Shown piece by piece: positions 45,418 to 56,646 of a DNA stretch of 64,000 nt. The stretch is from positions 1 through 64,000 of the forward strand of contig NZ_SULM01000017.1 in assembly GCF_005250615.1 (NCBI RefSeq), in the 5' to 3' direction. A program made the translations under genes and the position numbers. The notes under the pieces were generated by a model. It was given only the letters and a program-made list of their open reading frames with translations, did no database searches and had not been told where the DNA came from. Every line of letters starts with the position of its first letter. Within the stretch, counting starts at the first letter, position 1. The stretch comes from Pseudomonas rhizoryzae. Lineage in GTDB: Bacteria > Pseudomonadota > Gammaproteobacteria > Pseudomonadales > Pseudomonadaceae.

Positions 45418-46191
45418 CTAGAGCCGCTCCAGCAGCGCTGGCAGGACCGCCCCGGCCGCGCCCAGCAGTTGCCAGTCACCGCCGAAATCGGCTGCCGGCT
45501 GCGGATCGATGCGTATCACCGTGGCGCCGTGCTGGCGCGCCACCACCGGTAGGCTGGCCGCCGGCTGCACCAGTCCGGAAGTGCCTATCACCAGGCACAG
45601 GTCACAGCGCTCGGCCAGCGCCCAGGCGCTGGTCAGGGCATCTTGTGGTAGGGATTCACCGAACCAGACCACGCCGGGTCGGGCCAGGCCACCGCAGTCG
45701 GGACAGTGCGGCGGTGTCGTCAGCTGCTCCTCGGCGTCTAGCGGTGGCGATGCCTCCAGCGGCCGCGCGCACTCGAAGCAGCGCGGCGCGTGCAGGCTGC
45801 CGTGCAGATGGATGACCTCGTTGCTGCCGGCCCGCTCGTGCAGGTCGTCGACATTCTGGGTGACCACCCGCAACCGTCCGTGCCGCCGTGCCCAGGCCGC
45901 CAGCGCCCGATGAGCCGGGTTGGGCTGGGCCGCGAGCACCTGGGCGCGGCGCCATTGGTACCAGCCCCAGACCCGCGCCGGGTCCTCCATAAAAGCCTCG
46001 GCTGTCGCCAGTTGCGCCGGATCGAAACGCGCCCACAGCCCACTCAGCGCCTCGCGAAAGGTCGCAATGCCGCTTTCCGCCGAAACCCCGGCACCGGTCA
46101 GTACCAGCACTTCGTCGGCCGCTCTCAGGCGTTCGAGCAGGGTCGTCGGTAGGGGCGGCAGCCCCGTTCGGCAATCCAGAGGTGCGGGCAT
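45418..46191 (-). CDS. cobB: Sirtuin NAD-dependent deacylase
   Basis: 257 residues. NAD pocket GAGVSAESGIATFR at 33-46, TQNVDDLHERAG at 111-122, catalytic His130 (HLHGS), and zinc cysteines 138, 141, 163 and 166. Tyr78 and Arg81 form the YxxR signature of class III sirtuins, which accept succinyl- or malonyl-lysine as well as acetyl-lysine. Removes acyl groups from protein lysines. Start set at MPAPLDCRTG; 47 further codons upstream are not credible. Confidence 0.92.
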   Translation of the reverse strand: MPAPLDCRTGLPPLPTTLLERLRAADEVLVLTGAGVSAESGIATFREALSGLWARFDPAQLATAEAFMEDPARVWGWYQWRRAQVLAAQPNPAHRALAAWARRHGRLRVVTQNVDDLHERAGSNEVIHLHGSLHAPRCFECARPLEASPPLDAEEQLTTPPHCPDCGGLARPGVVWFGESLPQDALTSAWALAERCDLCLVIGTSGLVQPAASLPVVARQHGATVIRIDPQPAADFGGDWQLLGAAGAVLPALLERL

Positions 46192-46388
46192 GGTGCGAGC
46201 TACTCCTTGAAATCTGGCGCAAAACAACAGGGTCTTGCGGACCGCGGAAAAGGCCGAAAGTGTGACGATACTCGACGGATGGTGAGTCCACTCATCGTTT
46301 TCCGCCGAACCGAGGTTCACCCCCGTCGCCACAGGCCGATAATCCGGGAGTCCGCGTCCGATGTCGCTCCGACCCTAACGGTATGTGA

Positions 46389-48302
<1,914 letters not shown>

Positions 48303-48321
48303 TCCAGGCGCAGAAGTAAAG

Positions 48322-48343
48322 AAGCCCCGGTTCACCGGGGCTT
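48322..48343 (+). terminator. Rho-independent terminator after the FtsH-like gene
   Basis: Arms AAGCCCCGG and CCGGGGCTT with loop TTCA, followed by TTTC. Lies 20 bases after the protease gene stop and before the stop of the convergent QEGLA gene, which it may also serve. Confidence 0.88.
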
Positions 48344-48369
48344 TTTCATGTCAGAGCCAGGATGGATTT

Positions 48370-49668
48370 TCAGAGGATGTTGGCGTAATCCGCCTCGATC
48401 CGATCCAGGCTCAGGTGGTTGAGGAAGTTGGAGAAGCACATCCAGGCCGCCAGGGCATTGAGGTCCTGGAATTGCGCGGGCAGGTACTTGGGCGGCACCA
48501 CCACGCCTTCGTCGACCAGCTGACGCAGGATGCGCATGTCTTCCAGGGTGGTCTTGCCACAGAACAGCAGTGGGATCTGTTCCAGCTTGCCCTTGCGCAC
48601 CGCCAACTGGATGTAGTTGTAGATCAGGATGAAGCCCTTGAGATAGGACAGGTCTTTGGTGAAGGGCAGCCCGGTGGGCGTCGAGCCGCGGAACACCCGG
48701 CTGGCATTCTGGTAGCCGGATTCCAGGTCGTAACCCTGCTCCTGGAAGAAGCGGAACACGTCGAGGAAATCGGCGCCGTCCTCGGCCAGGTGGATGGCGC
48801 GGGTTCTGTTGGTCAGCTTGCGCAGCCGGGTCGGATAGGAAGCGAAGGCAATCACTTCCATGAGGATCGCCAGGCCTTCCTGGGTCACGGTGGACGACGG
48901 CGGACCCTTGGCCAGGAAGGTGCAGATGGGCTGGTTCTGGCCGTTGAGGGTGGTACCGACGTGCACCAGCCCCTCGTGGACCTCCAGGGCGCGCACGTCG
49001 CGCTCGTTGAACAGGGCGTCGGCGCGCACCTTGATGTAGTCGGCACCCGCCGCGGCATCGGCGACGATGCCATCGGACTCGAACACCCGGATGGTGCCCT
49101 CGTTCTCGCCGAACACCTGGTTCAGCCGCGCCTGCAGGATGGGCACCGCGTCCTTGGCGGTCAGGGTCTTGGGTTCATCTTCCAGGGCGCCGCGGTGGGC
49201 GATGTTGTCCAGGTAGCTGGACATCATCATGCCCAGGTCGGCCAGGGTCGGATCGCCGGCATGGAAGGCGTCGGAGGCCGCGCCATAGAGTTCCTGGGAG
49301 ATCAGCCCAAAGTCCGGGGTGCCGCGCGCCTGCAGCATGCGGATCACCATGCGGTACTCGCGGCACATGCGCCTCATGATCTGGCCGACCGGATTGAACT
49401 GGCCGAGCTGACGGGTGATCTCGCGCTCGATGCTCTGGAATTCACCCTTGAGCGCATCGGCATCGAACCCCAGGGGACGCCCCTCGTAGAAGGCACGATC
49501 CACTGCCGGCAAGCGCTTGCCCTTGCCGTCCAGGAAGCCCTGGCGCACCCCGTCGTCCCACTTCACCGCATCGAGGATGCGGATCGGCGCCTGGGCCGCG
49601 ACGATGCGGTCGGACAGTTGGCGAATGGTCTGGTGGTAAGGGTCGAGAAAGGGCTGGCGGGCATTCAT
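48370..49668 (-). CDS. QEGLA-motif protein (DUF1704, flavohemoglobin expression-modulating)
   Basis: 432 residues. Contains the family motif TQEGLAIL in the C-terminal half, and LEVHEGLVHVGTTLNGQNQP. Annotated family members are linked with flavohemoglobin expression; some related domains are tubulin-tyrosine-carboxypeptidase-like proteases with His-Glu catalytic residues (HEG and QEGLA would be the zinc-site-like parts). The biochemical function here is not established. Start at MNARQPFLDPYHQ, the 28-codon extension not supported. Confidence 0.88.
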   Translation of the reverse strand: MNARQPFLDPYHQTIRQLSDRIVAAQAPIRILDAVKWDDGVRQGFLDGKGKRLPAVDRAFYEGRPLGFDADALKGEFQSIEREITRQLGQFNPVGQIMRRMCREYRMVIRMLQARGTPDFGLISQELYGAASDAFHAGDPTLADLGMMMSSYLDNIAHRGALEDEPKTLTAKDAVPILQARLNQVFGENEGTIRVFESDGIVADAAAGADYIKVRADALFNERDVRALEVHEGLVHVGTTLNGQNQPICTFLAKGPPSSTVTQEGLAILMEVIAFASYPTRLRKLTNRTRAIHLAEDGADFLDVFRFFQEQGYDLESGYQNASRVFRGSTPTGLPFTKDLSYLKGFILIYNYIQLAVRKGKLEQIPLLFCGKTTLEDMRILRQLVDEGVVVPPKYLPAQFQDLNALAAWMCFSNFLNHLSLDRIEADYANIL

Positions 49669-49756
49669 GACGGGAACCGGTCGACAGGCGAGTCTGCAAG
49701 AATGGCCGCTACGTCGACGTTTGCCTAGATTGCGCGATGAAAGACCGCCCACCGCC

Positions 49757-50182
49757 CTACTTGGCGAACAGCTGGCTCATGTCCTTGAAGGCCTTGAATT
49801 CCAAGGCGTTGCCGCAGGGGTCGAAGAGAAACATGGTGGCCTGCTCGCCCACCTGGCCCTGGAAGCGGATATAGGGCTCGATGACGAACTTCGTCTCGCG
49901 CGCCCGCAGACGCTCGGCCAGGGCTTCCCACTCGTCCCAGCCGAGCACGATGCCGAAGTGCGGCACCGGCACGTTGTGGCCGTCCACGGCATTGGTATGA
50001 GCGTCTTCCTGGGAGGCGGTCTTGGGGTGCTCGTGGATCACCAGTTGGTGACCATAGAAGTCGAAGTCGACCCAGTGGTCGCTGGAGCGGCCTTCGGCAA
50101 GACCGAAGACATCGCCATAGAAGTGTCGGGCGGCGGCCAGGTCGTAGACGGGAATGGCGAGGTGGAAAGGCGACAGGGCCAT
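49757..50182 (-). CDS. VOC-family (glyoxalase-like) protein
   Basis: 141 residues of the vicinal-oxygen-chelate fold: [59 protein letters not shown] and a last metal-ligand strand [13 protein letters not shown]. Metal ligands are His8, His56 and Glu (about 131). Function unknown; may be a dioxygenase or isomerase. Divergent from the LysR gene. Confidence 0.86.
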   Translation of the reverse strand: MALSPFHLAIPVYDLAAARHFYGDVFGLAEGRSSDHWVDFDFYGHQLVIHEHPKTASQEDAHTNAVDGHNVPVPHFGIVLGWDEWEALAERLRARETKFVIEPYIRFQGQVGEQATMFLFDPCGNALEFKAFKDMSQLFAK

Positions 50183-50336
50183 GGTGCGAAATCCTGGTGG
50201 CGAGGGGCGTGACCTATTCTCACCCCAGGTTTTCTTGGGCAGAAAACGTATTTTCTTGCCTTCGAGCAACGAAAATTTTGTCGCTCGGCGCCTGGGCTCG
50301 CTACAGTGCCCTACCCTTTCCGCTCGGGCAGCAATC

Positions 50337-51221
50337 GTGCTTCGCGAACTCAAGACCTTTCTCGCCGTGGCCCGCCATGGCAGTTTCGCCGCGGCGGGCC
50401 TGCACGTGGGTCTCACCCCCTCTGCGGTCAGCGCCCAGATCCGCGTGCTGGAACAGCATCTGGGCGTGAGCCTGTTCGACCGCAACGGCCGCAGCTCGCA
50501 ACTCAACGCTGCCGGTCGCCGCGCCCTGCCGCTGGCCGAGGAGATCCTCGCCACTTATAGCCGCATGGCCGGCGCCGGCGATGAGATCCAGGGCGAGTTG
50601 CGCATCGGCGCCATCGCCAGCGTCCAGACCGGCCTGTTGCCCGGTACCCTGGTGCGATTGCGCCAACAGGCGCCACGGCTGGAGCCGCGCCTGGTCCCCG
50701 GGGTGTCGCTCAGTCTGCTCAGCCAGGTGGATGCCGGCGAACTGGATCTGGCCATCCTCATCCGCCCGCCTTTCGAACTGCCCAAGGAACTGCACGCCAC
50801 TACCCTGTTGCAGGAGCCCTTCGTGCTGATCGCCCCGCCCGCTCTGGCAGGGGACGACCCGCTGCAGTTGCTGGAGACCCAGCCCTTCATCCGCTACGAC
50901 CGCCACTCCTTCGGCGGCCGGCGGGTCAGCGCCTTCCTCCGCGAGCAGCGCCTGACGGTGCGCCAGGTGCTCGAACTCGACGAACTCGACGCCATCGTCA
51001 AGATGGTGGAGCGCGGCCTGGGCGTCGCCCTGGTGCCCTGCGCCGGCCTCTGGCTGGAGCACCCGCGGGTACGGCGGCTATCCCTTGGCACCCTCACCTT
51101 CCACCGCGAGCTGCAGGTCATCACCCGGCATGCCGGGCGTGACCTGCCAGGCGTGGCGCTGTTTCGCCAGTGCCTGATCGAGGCCGTATCAGAACAGATG
51201 AACCAACAACCAATAGAGTGA
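50337..51221 (+). CDS. LysR-type regulator
   Basis: 294 residues, GTG start ([17 protein letters not shown]). Helix-turn-helix segment [27 protein letters not shown], followed by an effector domain with [16 protein letters not shown]. Divergent from the VOC gene, which is the likeliest target. Last 33 bases overlap the 3' end of the Pit gene. Confidence 0.83.
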   Translation: MLRELKTFLAVARHGSFAAAGLHVGLTPSAVSAQIRVLEQHLGVSLFDRNGRSSQLNAAGRRALPLAEEILATYSRMAGAGDEIQGELRIGAIASVQTGLLPGTLVRLRQQAPRLEPRLVPGVSLSLLSQVDAGELDLAILIRPPFELPKELHATTLLQEPFVLIAPPALAGDDPLQLLETQPFIRYDRHSFGGRRVSAFLREQRLTVRQVLELDELDAIVKMVERGLGVALVPCAGLWLEHPRVRRLSLGTLTFHRELQVITRHAGRDLPGVALFRQCLIEAVSEQMNQQPIE

Positions 51222-52799
51222 CGCGGACAGCGCCATGGCCACTGGCAGGGTGAGCACCCAGGCCAGCAGCAGGTTGCGCACCGTCCCCCATTGCAGCCCG
51301 GAGCCATTGGCCGCCATGGTGCCGGCTACCCCCGAGGAGAGCACATGGGTGGTGGAGACCGGCAGGCCAAAGGCGTCCGCCGCCCCTATGGTACCCATGG
51401 CTACCAGCTCGGCCGAGGCGCCCTGGGCATAGGTCAGGTGGGTCTTGCCGATGCGCTCGCCGACGGTGACGACGATCCGCCGCCAGCCGACCAGGGTGCC
51501 CAGCCCCAGGGCGATTGCCACCGCGACCTTGACCCACAGCGGGATGAAGCGGGTGGCCTGGTCGATCTGCCGCTTGAACTCCTTGAGATCCTCCTGGGCC
51601 TTGGGTGCCAGGCCCGGCAGATGCTCCTTCTCCAGCAGGCGGATGGACTCCGAGGCCAGGTACATGGCGTTGCGCACGTTGGGCATGCTCTGCGCCGGCA
51701 CGTTGTTGAGGGCGCCGTACTGGCGCACCTCGCGTGCGATGTCGTCGGTGATGGCCGCCAGCGCTGGCAAGACCTCGGGCGTGCTCTGCCGCTTGCGCAC
51801 GAACTCCAGCAGCACCCCATGGGGATCGGCCGGAGCAGCCTGGGGCGCCGCCTGGCGCAGACCGCTGGCGGTGACTTCCGCCACGGCGGCGAAGGCCGGG
51901 GTGGCGGTGGCCGGAACCGCCCGGTTCAGCGCATAGGCGGTCGGCAGGGCGCCGACCAGGATCAGCATGATCAGCCCCATGCCCTTCTGGCCATCGTTGG
52001 AGCCGTGGGCGAAGGACACCCCGGTGCAGGTCAGGATCAGCAGGCCGCGAATCCACGGCGGCGGCGGTTCGGCGCTTTTCGGCTCCTGGTAGAGCGTCTG
52101 GTCGCGCACGATCCGCTTGAGCAGCACCAGCAGCAGCGCCGCACAGACGAAGCCGATCAACGGCGAGAACAGCAGCGCATAGCCGACCTTGGCCACCTGG
52201 CCCCAGTCCACCCCGCTACTGCCATCCATCCCGCCCAGCCAGGCGTGCATCAGGCCGACACCGATGATGGAGCCGATCAGGGTATGGGACGACGACGCCG
52301 GCAACCCCAGCCACCAGGTACCCAGGTTCCACAGGATGGCGGCGATCAGCAGGGCGAAGATCATGGCGAAGCCCTTACCGGCGCCCATCTCCACCACCAG
52401 GTCCACCGGCAGCAGAGCGATGACGCTGAAGGCCACCGCGCCGCTGGAGAACAGCACCCCGAGGAAGTTGCAGAAGCCGGACCAGAGCACCGCGGCGTTG
52501 GGCGGCAGCGAATGCGTGTAGATCACCGTGGCCACAGCGTTGGCCGTGTCGTGGAAGCCGTTGACGAATTCGAAGCCCAGGGCGATCACCAGCGCCAGCG
52601 CCAGGCCGGCGAAGGGCAGCCAGGTGGTGGGCGGCGCCTTGGCGTCGCTGACGTCATTGTGGATACCGCCGAGGGTCACCGCCAGGCCAAGCAGCAGCAA
52701 GGCGATGAACAATATGATCCGCAACGGACCGGGCTTGCGCGAGGCGCGCAGGGGATGGGACAGCGGCGACAGGGAGGCGGCTGGGCTGGACGAAGGCAT
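51189..52799 (-). CDS. pitA: Pit-type inorganic phosphate transporter
   Basis: 536 residues. Two-repeat Pit structure: GFEFVNGFHDTANAVATVIYT in repeat 1, SSSHTLIGSIIG, then HGSNDGQKGMGLIM and STTHVLSSGVAG in repeat 2. Ten or so membrane helices with a long central loop. Low-affinity phosphate symporter (metal-phosphate complex with H+). Start at MPSSSPAASL; extension of 15 codons possible. Convergent with LysR. Confidence 0.93.
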   Translation of the reverse strand: MPSSSPAASLSPLSHPLRASRKPGPLRIILFIALLLLGLAVTLGGIHNDVSDAKAPPTTWLPFAGLALALVIALGFEFVNGFHDTANAVATVIYTHSLPPNAAVLWSGFCNFLGVLFSSGAVAFSVIALLPVDLVVEMGAGKGFAMIFALLIAAILWNLGTWWLGLPASSSHTLIGSIIGVGLMHAWLGGMDGSSGVDWGQVAKVGYALLFSPLIGFVCAALLLVLLKRIVRDQTLYQEPKSAEPPPPWIRGLLILTCTGVSFAHGSNDGQKGMGLIMLILVGALPTAYALNRAVPATATPAFAAVAEVTASGLRQAAPQAAPADPHGVLLEFVRKRQSTPEVLPALAAITDDIAREVRQYGALNNVPAQSMPNVRNAMYLASESIRLLEKEHLPGLAPKAQEDLKEFKRQIDQATRFIPLWVKVAVAIALGLGTLVGWRRIVVTVGERIGKTHLTYAQGASAELVAMGTIGAADAFGLPVSTTHVLSSGVAGTMAANGSGLQWGTVRNLLLAWVLTLPVAMALSASLYWLLVHLF

Positions 52800-52950
52800 G
52801 GGCAAACTCCGACACGGGATCGTCCTACCCTGCGCCGGCCGCATGACGTTTTTACGTCAGGGAGTAACCAGACGACGGATGACTATCGCGCCGCTTTTTC
52901 CACCCCTGTCTCGGCCTGCTAGGCTGCCGCTTTACCCAAGGAGATCACCC

Positions 52951-53589
52951 ATGATCCCGCGCTGGCTGCTCTGCAGTCCCCTGCTGCTCCTGCCTTTCGC
53001 CACCCCAGCCCTGGCCGCTACCGAGCGCAGTTGCGCCCAGGAACTGGGACAGAAACCAGCCCAAGTCCTGGCCACCACCTGCCGCGCCCTCTCCCCCGCC
53101 ACCCGCCCGCCCTGCAACGCCGCCAACAGCTGCGCCCTGCTGCAGGACGAAATCGCCCGCAGTTGCGCCCTGTTCGGCGATGCCGAAGCGGCCAAGCAGC
53201 CCGGCTGTGGCCCGCTGCCCAGCAGCGCCGCGGCCGCGGCGGCGGTGGTCCAGCGCTACTACAGCGCGCTGGCTGCCCGGGACTACGGCACCGCCTGGCA
53301 GCTGTGGGGCGCCGACGGCCAGCCCGGCAACTCCTACGAGAGATTCCGCCAGGGCTATGCCAAGACCCGCAGCGTGCGGGTAACGCTCGGCCAGCTCGGC
53401 CCGGTGGAAGGGGCGGCGGGCTCGCTGTACGTCAGCGTCCCGGTGACCGTGACGGCCCGGCTCGACGATGGCACCCGCCAGATCTTCACCGGCACCTATC
53501 AGGTACGCCGCGTCAACGACGTCGACGGCGCCTCGGCCGAGCAACGTCGCTGGCATCTGGACAGTGCCACGCTGCGCCTGAAACGCTAG
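52951..53589 (+). CDS. Secreted protein of unknown function, cysteine-rich N-terminal
   Basis: 212 residues. Signal peptide MIPRWLLCSPLLLLPFATPALAA, then ERSCAQELGQ and several cysteines (positions around 28, 43, 54, 61, 71), and a C-terminal region with AVVQRYYSALAARDYGTAWQLWG, similar to a lumazine-binding/SnoaL-like (NTF2) fold seen in periplasmic proteins. Good RBS AAGGAG. The TAG stop is part of CTAG that hosts the MITE-like insertion. Confidence 0.75.
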   Translation: MIPRWLLCSPLLLLPFATPALAATERSCAQELGQKPAQVLATTCRALSPATRPPCNAANSCALLQDEIARSCALFGDAEAAKQPGCGPLPSSAAAAAAVVQRYYSALAARDYGTAWQLWGADGQPGNSYERFRQGYAKTRSVRVTLGQLGPVEGAAGSLYVSVPVTVTARLDDGTRQIFTGTYQVRRVNDVDGASAEQRRWHLDSATLRLKR

Positions 53590-53775
53590 GTTCTGTACGA
53601 AAAATCGCCGAGCGAAGGTCAGGCGAGGCCTAGGCGGCCCCGCGAAAAAGGCTGAGGAAGCGGATCGGACTCGCGCTCGAGTTTACGAGCGGTAAATGAG
53701 CATTCCGACCGGGCTGGCGATCCAGGCCTTTTTCAACGAAGCATCACCGAGCGCAGGTATTTTTCGTACAGAACC
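53589..53775. mobile_element. MITE-like element, copy 2
   Basis: About 187 bp bounded by GGTTCTGTACGAAAAAT (53589-53605) and ATTTTTCGTACAGAACC (53759-53775), perfect 17-bp inverted repeats. It is flanked by CTA on the left and TAA on the right. It contains a core at 53650-53706 nearly identical to copy 1 (56 of 57), inverted relative to it, while the termini differ. No transposase. It occupies the gap between two convergent genes and provides one base of each stop region. Confidence 0.82.
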
Positions 53776-54824
53776 TAATCCGGGCCGATCTGCCGTAGCT
53801 GTAACAACCGACTGCGCGTGCGTGACATGTCGGCGATATCGCTGTCGGCCAGGGTCTCGTCCAGCGGCGCGGCACTGACCAGGAACAGCGCCAGCCGACG
53901 GTCGTAGAGCACGTCCACCAGGTTGATGAAACGCTGTCGGGCGGCGGGACTGGCCTCGCGCAGGGGCGGTACCTCATCGAGCAACCAGCGCGGCCAGGTC
54001 TCGCTCAGGGTCAGGTAGTCGAGTACCGCGGTGGGACCTTCACAGAGATCGGCGAAGCTGAACTGCAGCAGGCCGTCCGCGGCGCTAATGGCCGGAAGAT
54101 GGCGATGGCCCACTGGCACGTCCACTCGCGATTCGGCGCGCGGCGGTAACCCCAGGCGCTCACGCTGGGCGGCGCTGCCCGGCCAGAGATAGGCCCCGAC
54201 GCCGAAGGGATCGGGCTCGGCGGGGCTGGCGCTGCGATAGTCCTGGGGGCCGGCCACCGAGAGGATGTCCATGCGCGTCTCGATCAGGCGGATCGCCGGC
54301 AGGAAGCGCTCGTGGTACAGCGGATTGGGCAGCAGCCCCTCGGGTGGATAGTTGGAGGTAGTGATCAGCACCACACCGCGACTGAACAGCGCCTTGAACA
54401 GCCGGGTGATGAGCATGGCATCGCCGATGTCGTGCACATGGAATTCGTCGAAGCACAGCAGCCGGCAACCTTCCAGCAGCTCGTCTAGGCTGGCGGCCAG
54501 AGCATCGATGCCGGGCGGTTGGCGGAACATCCGCTCGTGCAGTTCGCGAAAGAAGGCATGGAAATGCACCCGGCGCTTCTCGGCGAATGGCAGGGCGGCG
54601 AAGAAGCCGTCCAACAGGAAGCTCTTGCCGCGCCCCACCGGTCCCCAAAGATAGAGGCTACGCGCGGGGTGGCGGCGAAACAGTCGAGGCCGCAGCAGGT
54701 CATCGGCCAACTCGGCCAGGCGTTCGATGGCCGCCTGCTGCGCCTCATCGAGAAGGTAGCCGCGGGTCTGGGCGAGTTGAGCGAAGTGCGCCAGCACCTG
54801 CTGGGCGGGCGAAGGAGACGTCAT
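53775..54824 (-). CDS. zapE: ZapE/AFG1-family ATPase
   Basis: 349 residues. Walker A GPVGRGKS (about 61-68), Walker B LLCFDEFHVHDI, TTSNYPPEGLLPN, followed by the AFG1 C-terminal signature RQRFINLVDVLYDRRLALFL. ZapE associates with FtsZ and modulates division under stress. Its stop codon TAG overlaps the right edge of the MITE-like element. Divergent from no gene; the MAPEG gene follows on the same strand further up. Confidence 0.93.
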   Translation of the reverse strand: MTSPSPAQQVLAHFAQLAQTRGYLLDEAQQAAIERLAELADDLLRPRLFRRHPARSLYLWGPVGRGKSFLLDGFFAALPFAEKRRVHFHAFFRELHERMFRQPPGIDALAASLDELLEGCRLLCFDEFHVHDIGDAMLITRLFKALFSRGVVLITTSNYPPEGLLPNPLYHERFLPAIRLIETRMDILSVAGPQDYRSASPAEPDPFGVGAYLWPGSAAQRERLGLPPRAESRVDVPVGHRHLPAISAADGLLQFSFADLCEGPTAVLDYLTLSETWPRWLLDEVPPLREASPAARQRFINLVDVLYDRRLALFLVSAAPLDETLADSDIADMSRTRSRLLQLRQIGPD

Positions 54825-54905
54825 GCAGGCGTCCAGCCGAGAAAGGTAGGGCGCTAATGAAGCTACAGTCGTCGCTGCCGGTCAAGACCGGCAGCGACGC
54901 TGCAC

Positions 54906-55292
54906 TCAGGCCGCCGCGATGAACAGGCAGAGGCAGCAAAACATGCCAAAGGCCCACACCAGCGAGCGGCGGGTGGCATGGTCGCGAATGTACAGCCAGG
55001 TGTAGGCAATGCGGCTGAGCAGGAAGAGCAAGGCCCAGAAGTTGATCGTCCCCTGCTCGGCACCACCGGTGATATGGGCGACGATCACCGCTGCGGCGAA
55101 CAGCGGATTGATCTCGAAGGCGTTCTGCTGAGCGGCGTTGGCCCGCGCCCGCGCGCCTTCCAGTTTGCCGAGGAAACTGCGGGGGTCACGGTTATCGTCG
55201 GGCGTGAAGCCGCTGCCCTTGAACTTGGCATAGTAGGCCGCGCCATAGGGCACGAGGTAGACGAGGAAGATGCACCAGTAGGCGAAGGTCAT
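54906..55292 (-). CDS. MAPEG-family membrane protein
   Basis: 128 residues with four hydrophobic segments and the MAPEG landmarks RANAAQQNAFEINPLFAAAVIVAH and SRIAYTWLYI. Related proteins are glutathione-dependent eicosanoid/glutathione transferases; bacterial roles are often unknown. Confidence 0.83.
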   Translation of the reverse strand: MTFAYWCIFLVYLVPYGAAYYAKFKGSGFTPDDNRDPRSFLGKLEGARARANAAQQNAFEINPLFAAAVIVAHITGGAEQGTINFWALLFLLSRIAYTWLYIRDHATRRSLVWAFGMFCCLCLFIAAA

Positions 55293-55361
55293 GTCGGCGT
55301 CCCTGGGGATGGAAGGGTTCGCCTATCTGACCTGCCCAGTCTGAAAAAATCCACTCCCGAC

Positions 55362-56534
55362 TCAGGCCGTCGCGTGGCTCTGGGTCCAGCGCGCCAGCAG
55401 GGCGCTCGACACGGCGCAGAGGGCTAGCACCGCGCACATGGGCACCACGGTGCCATTGTGCAGGGCGCCCACGCTGCTGGAGGCCAGGGCCGCCAGGATG
55501 AATTGCAGGCTGCCCATCAGCGCCGAGGCGCTGCCGGCGTTGGCGCCCTGCCCGGCCAGAGCGCAGGCCGAGGCATTGGGCACGATGCCGCCGAGCAGGG
55601 CGATGGCGCAGAACAGCGGCACCATGAGCACCGGCAGTGCCTTGGGCTGGAAGGCACCGACCAGCAGCAGGATCAGCCCCGCGGCGGCATAGGCCAGCAC
55701 CGCACGGCGCAGCCAGAACGCCGGCCCCTGGCGTACCACCAGGCGGGCATTGACCTGGCCGAGCAGGATGAAGCCGGCGGCATTGAGGCCGAACACCCAG
55801 CCATAGTGCTCGGGCGCCACGCCATAGAGTTCGATCAGCACGAAGGGCGAGCCGGAGATGTAGGCGAACATCCCGGCCATGGCGACGCCGCCGGTCAGGG
55901 TATGGCCGATGAAGGTGCGGTCGCGCAGCAGCCGTAGGTAGTTGCGCAGGGCTCCACTGAGTGGCGGGCGCGGGTGATGGGCCGGTAGCGACTCCGGGAG
56001 CCAGAGCGCCACGGCGGTGCCGCAGGCGGCGGCGAACAGCGCCAAGCTGACGAAGATCGCCTGCCAGCCGAAGGTGGTCAGCAACAGGCTGCCGGCGAAG
56101 GGGGCGATGATGGGCGCGATGCCGGTCACCAGCATGATCTGCGAAAAGGCCCGGGCCGCGGCCATCGGCTCGCAGAGGTCACGCACCACGGCGCGGGCGA
56201 TCACCATGCCGGCGCAACCGCCCAGGGCCTGGACGAAGCGTGCGGCGATCAGCCAGGGCAGGCTCGGCGCCAGGGCACAGCCCAGGGACGCCAGGCAGAA
56301 CAGGCCGATGCCGATCAACAGCGGCAAGCGGCGGCCGAACCTGTCCGCCAGCGGGCCATAGAAGAGTTGGCCGCTGGCCAGACCGGCGAAATACACCGCC
56401 AGGCTCAGCTGCACGTGTTCGATGTCGGTGGCGAAGGACCGGGCCAGCGAGGGGAAGCTGGGCAGGTACATGTCGATGGCGAAGGGGGCGAAGGCCGAGA
56501 GGGCCCCGAGAATCAACAGCAGGCGAAAGGTCAT
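55362..56534 (-). CDS. Bcr/CflA-type MFS drug efflux transporter
   Basis: 390 residues, 12 membrane spans. Contains DMYLPSFPSLA, the loop 2-3 motif GPLADRFGRRLPLL and the Bcr/CflA family IARAVVRDLCEPMAAARAFSQIM. Probably exports chloramphenicol/bicyclomycin-like compounds. Divergent from a TetR regulator with which it shares a palindromic operator. Confidence 0.88.
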   Translation of the reverse strand: MTFRLLLILGALSAFAPFAIDMYLPSFPSLARSFATDIEHVQLSLAVYFAGLASGQLFYGPLADRFGRRLPLLIGIGLFCLASLGCALAPSLPWLIAARFVQALGGCAGMVIARAVVRDLCEPMAAARAFSQIMLVTGIAPIIAPFAGSLLLTTFGWQAIFVSLALFAAACGTAVALWLPESLPAHHPRPPLSGALRNYLRLLRDRTFIGHTLTGGVAMAGMFAYISGSPFVLIELYGVAPEHYGWVFGLNAAGFILLGQVNARLVVRQGPAFWLRRAVLAYAAAGLILLLVGAFQPKALPVLMVPLFCAIALLGGIVPNASACALAGQGANAGSASALMGSLQFILAALASSSVGALHNGTVVPMCAVLALCAVSSALLARWTQSHATA

Positions 56535-56570
56535 GGAAGCCGATCCGATGAAAGCGGACGTGCCGCGCAG

Positions 56571-56592
56571 TTACATACGATCTTGTTTGTAA
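56571..56592. promoter_or_regulatory. Predicted TetR operator between Bcr/CflA pump and tetR
   Basis: TTACATACGAT followed by CTTGTTTGTAA is an imperfect palindrome: the outer TTACA/TGTAA are exact and further bases match. It lies between the two divergent start codons (37 bases before the pump start, 55 before the TetR start), and resembles AcrR/NalC-type sites in its TACATAC element. Confidence 0.6.
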
Positions 56593-56646
56593 AAGCGGCG
56601 AGGCGCGCTAAACTGCGTGGCAGACCCACTGCCAGTCAGAACGCCC

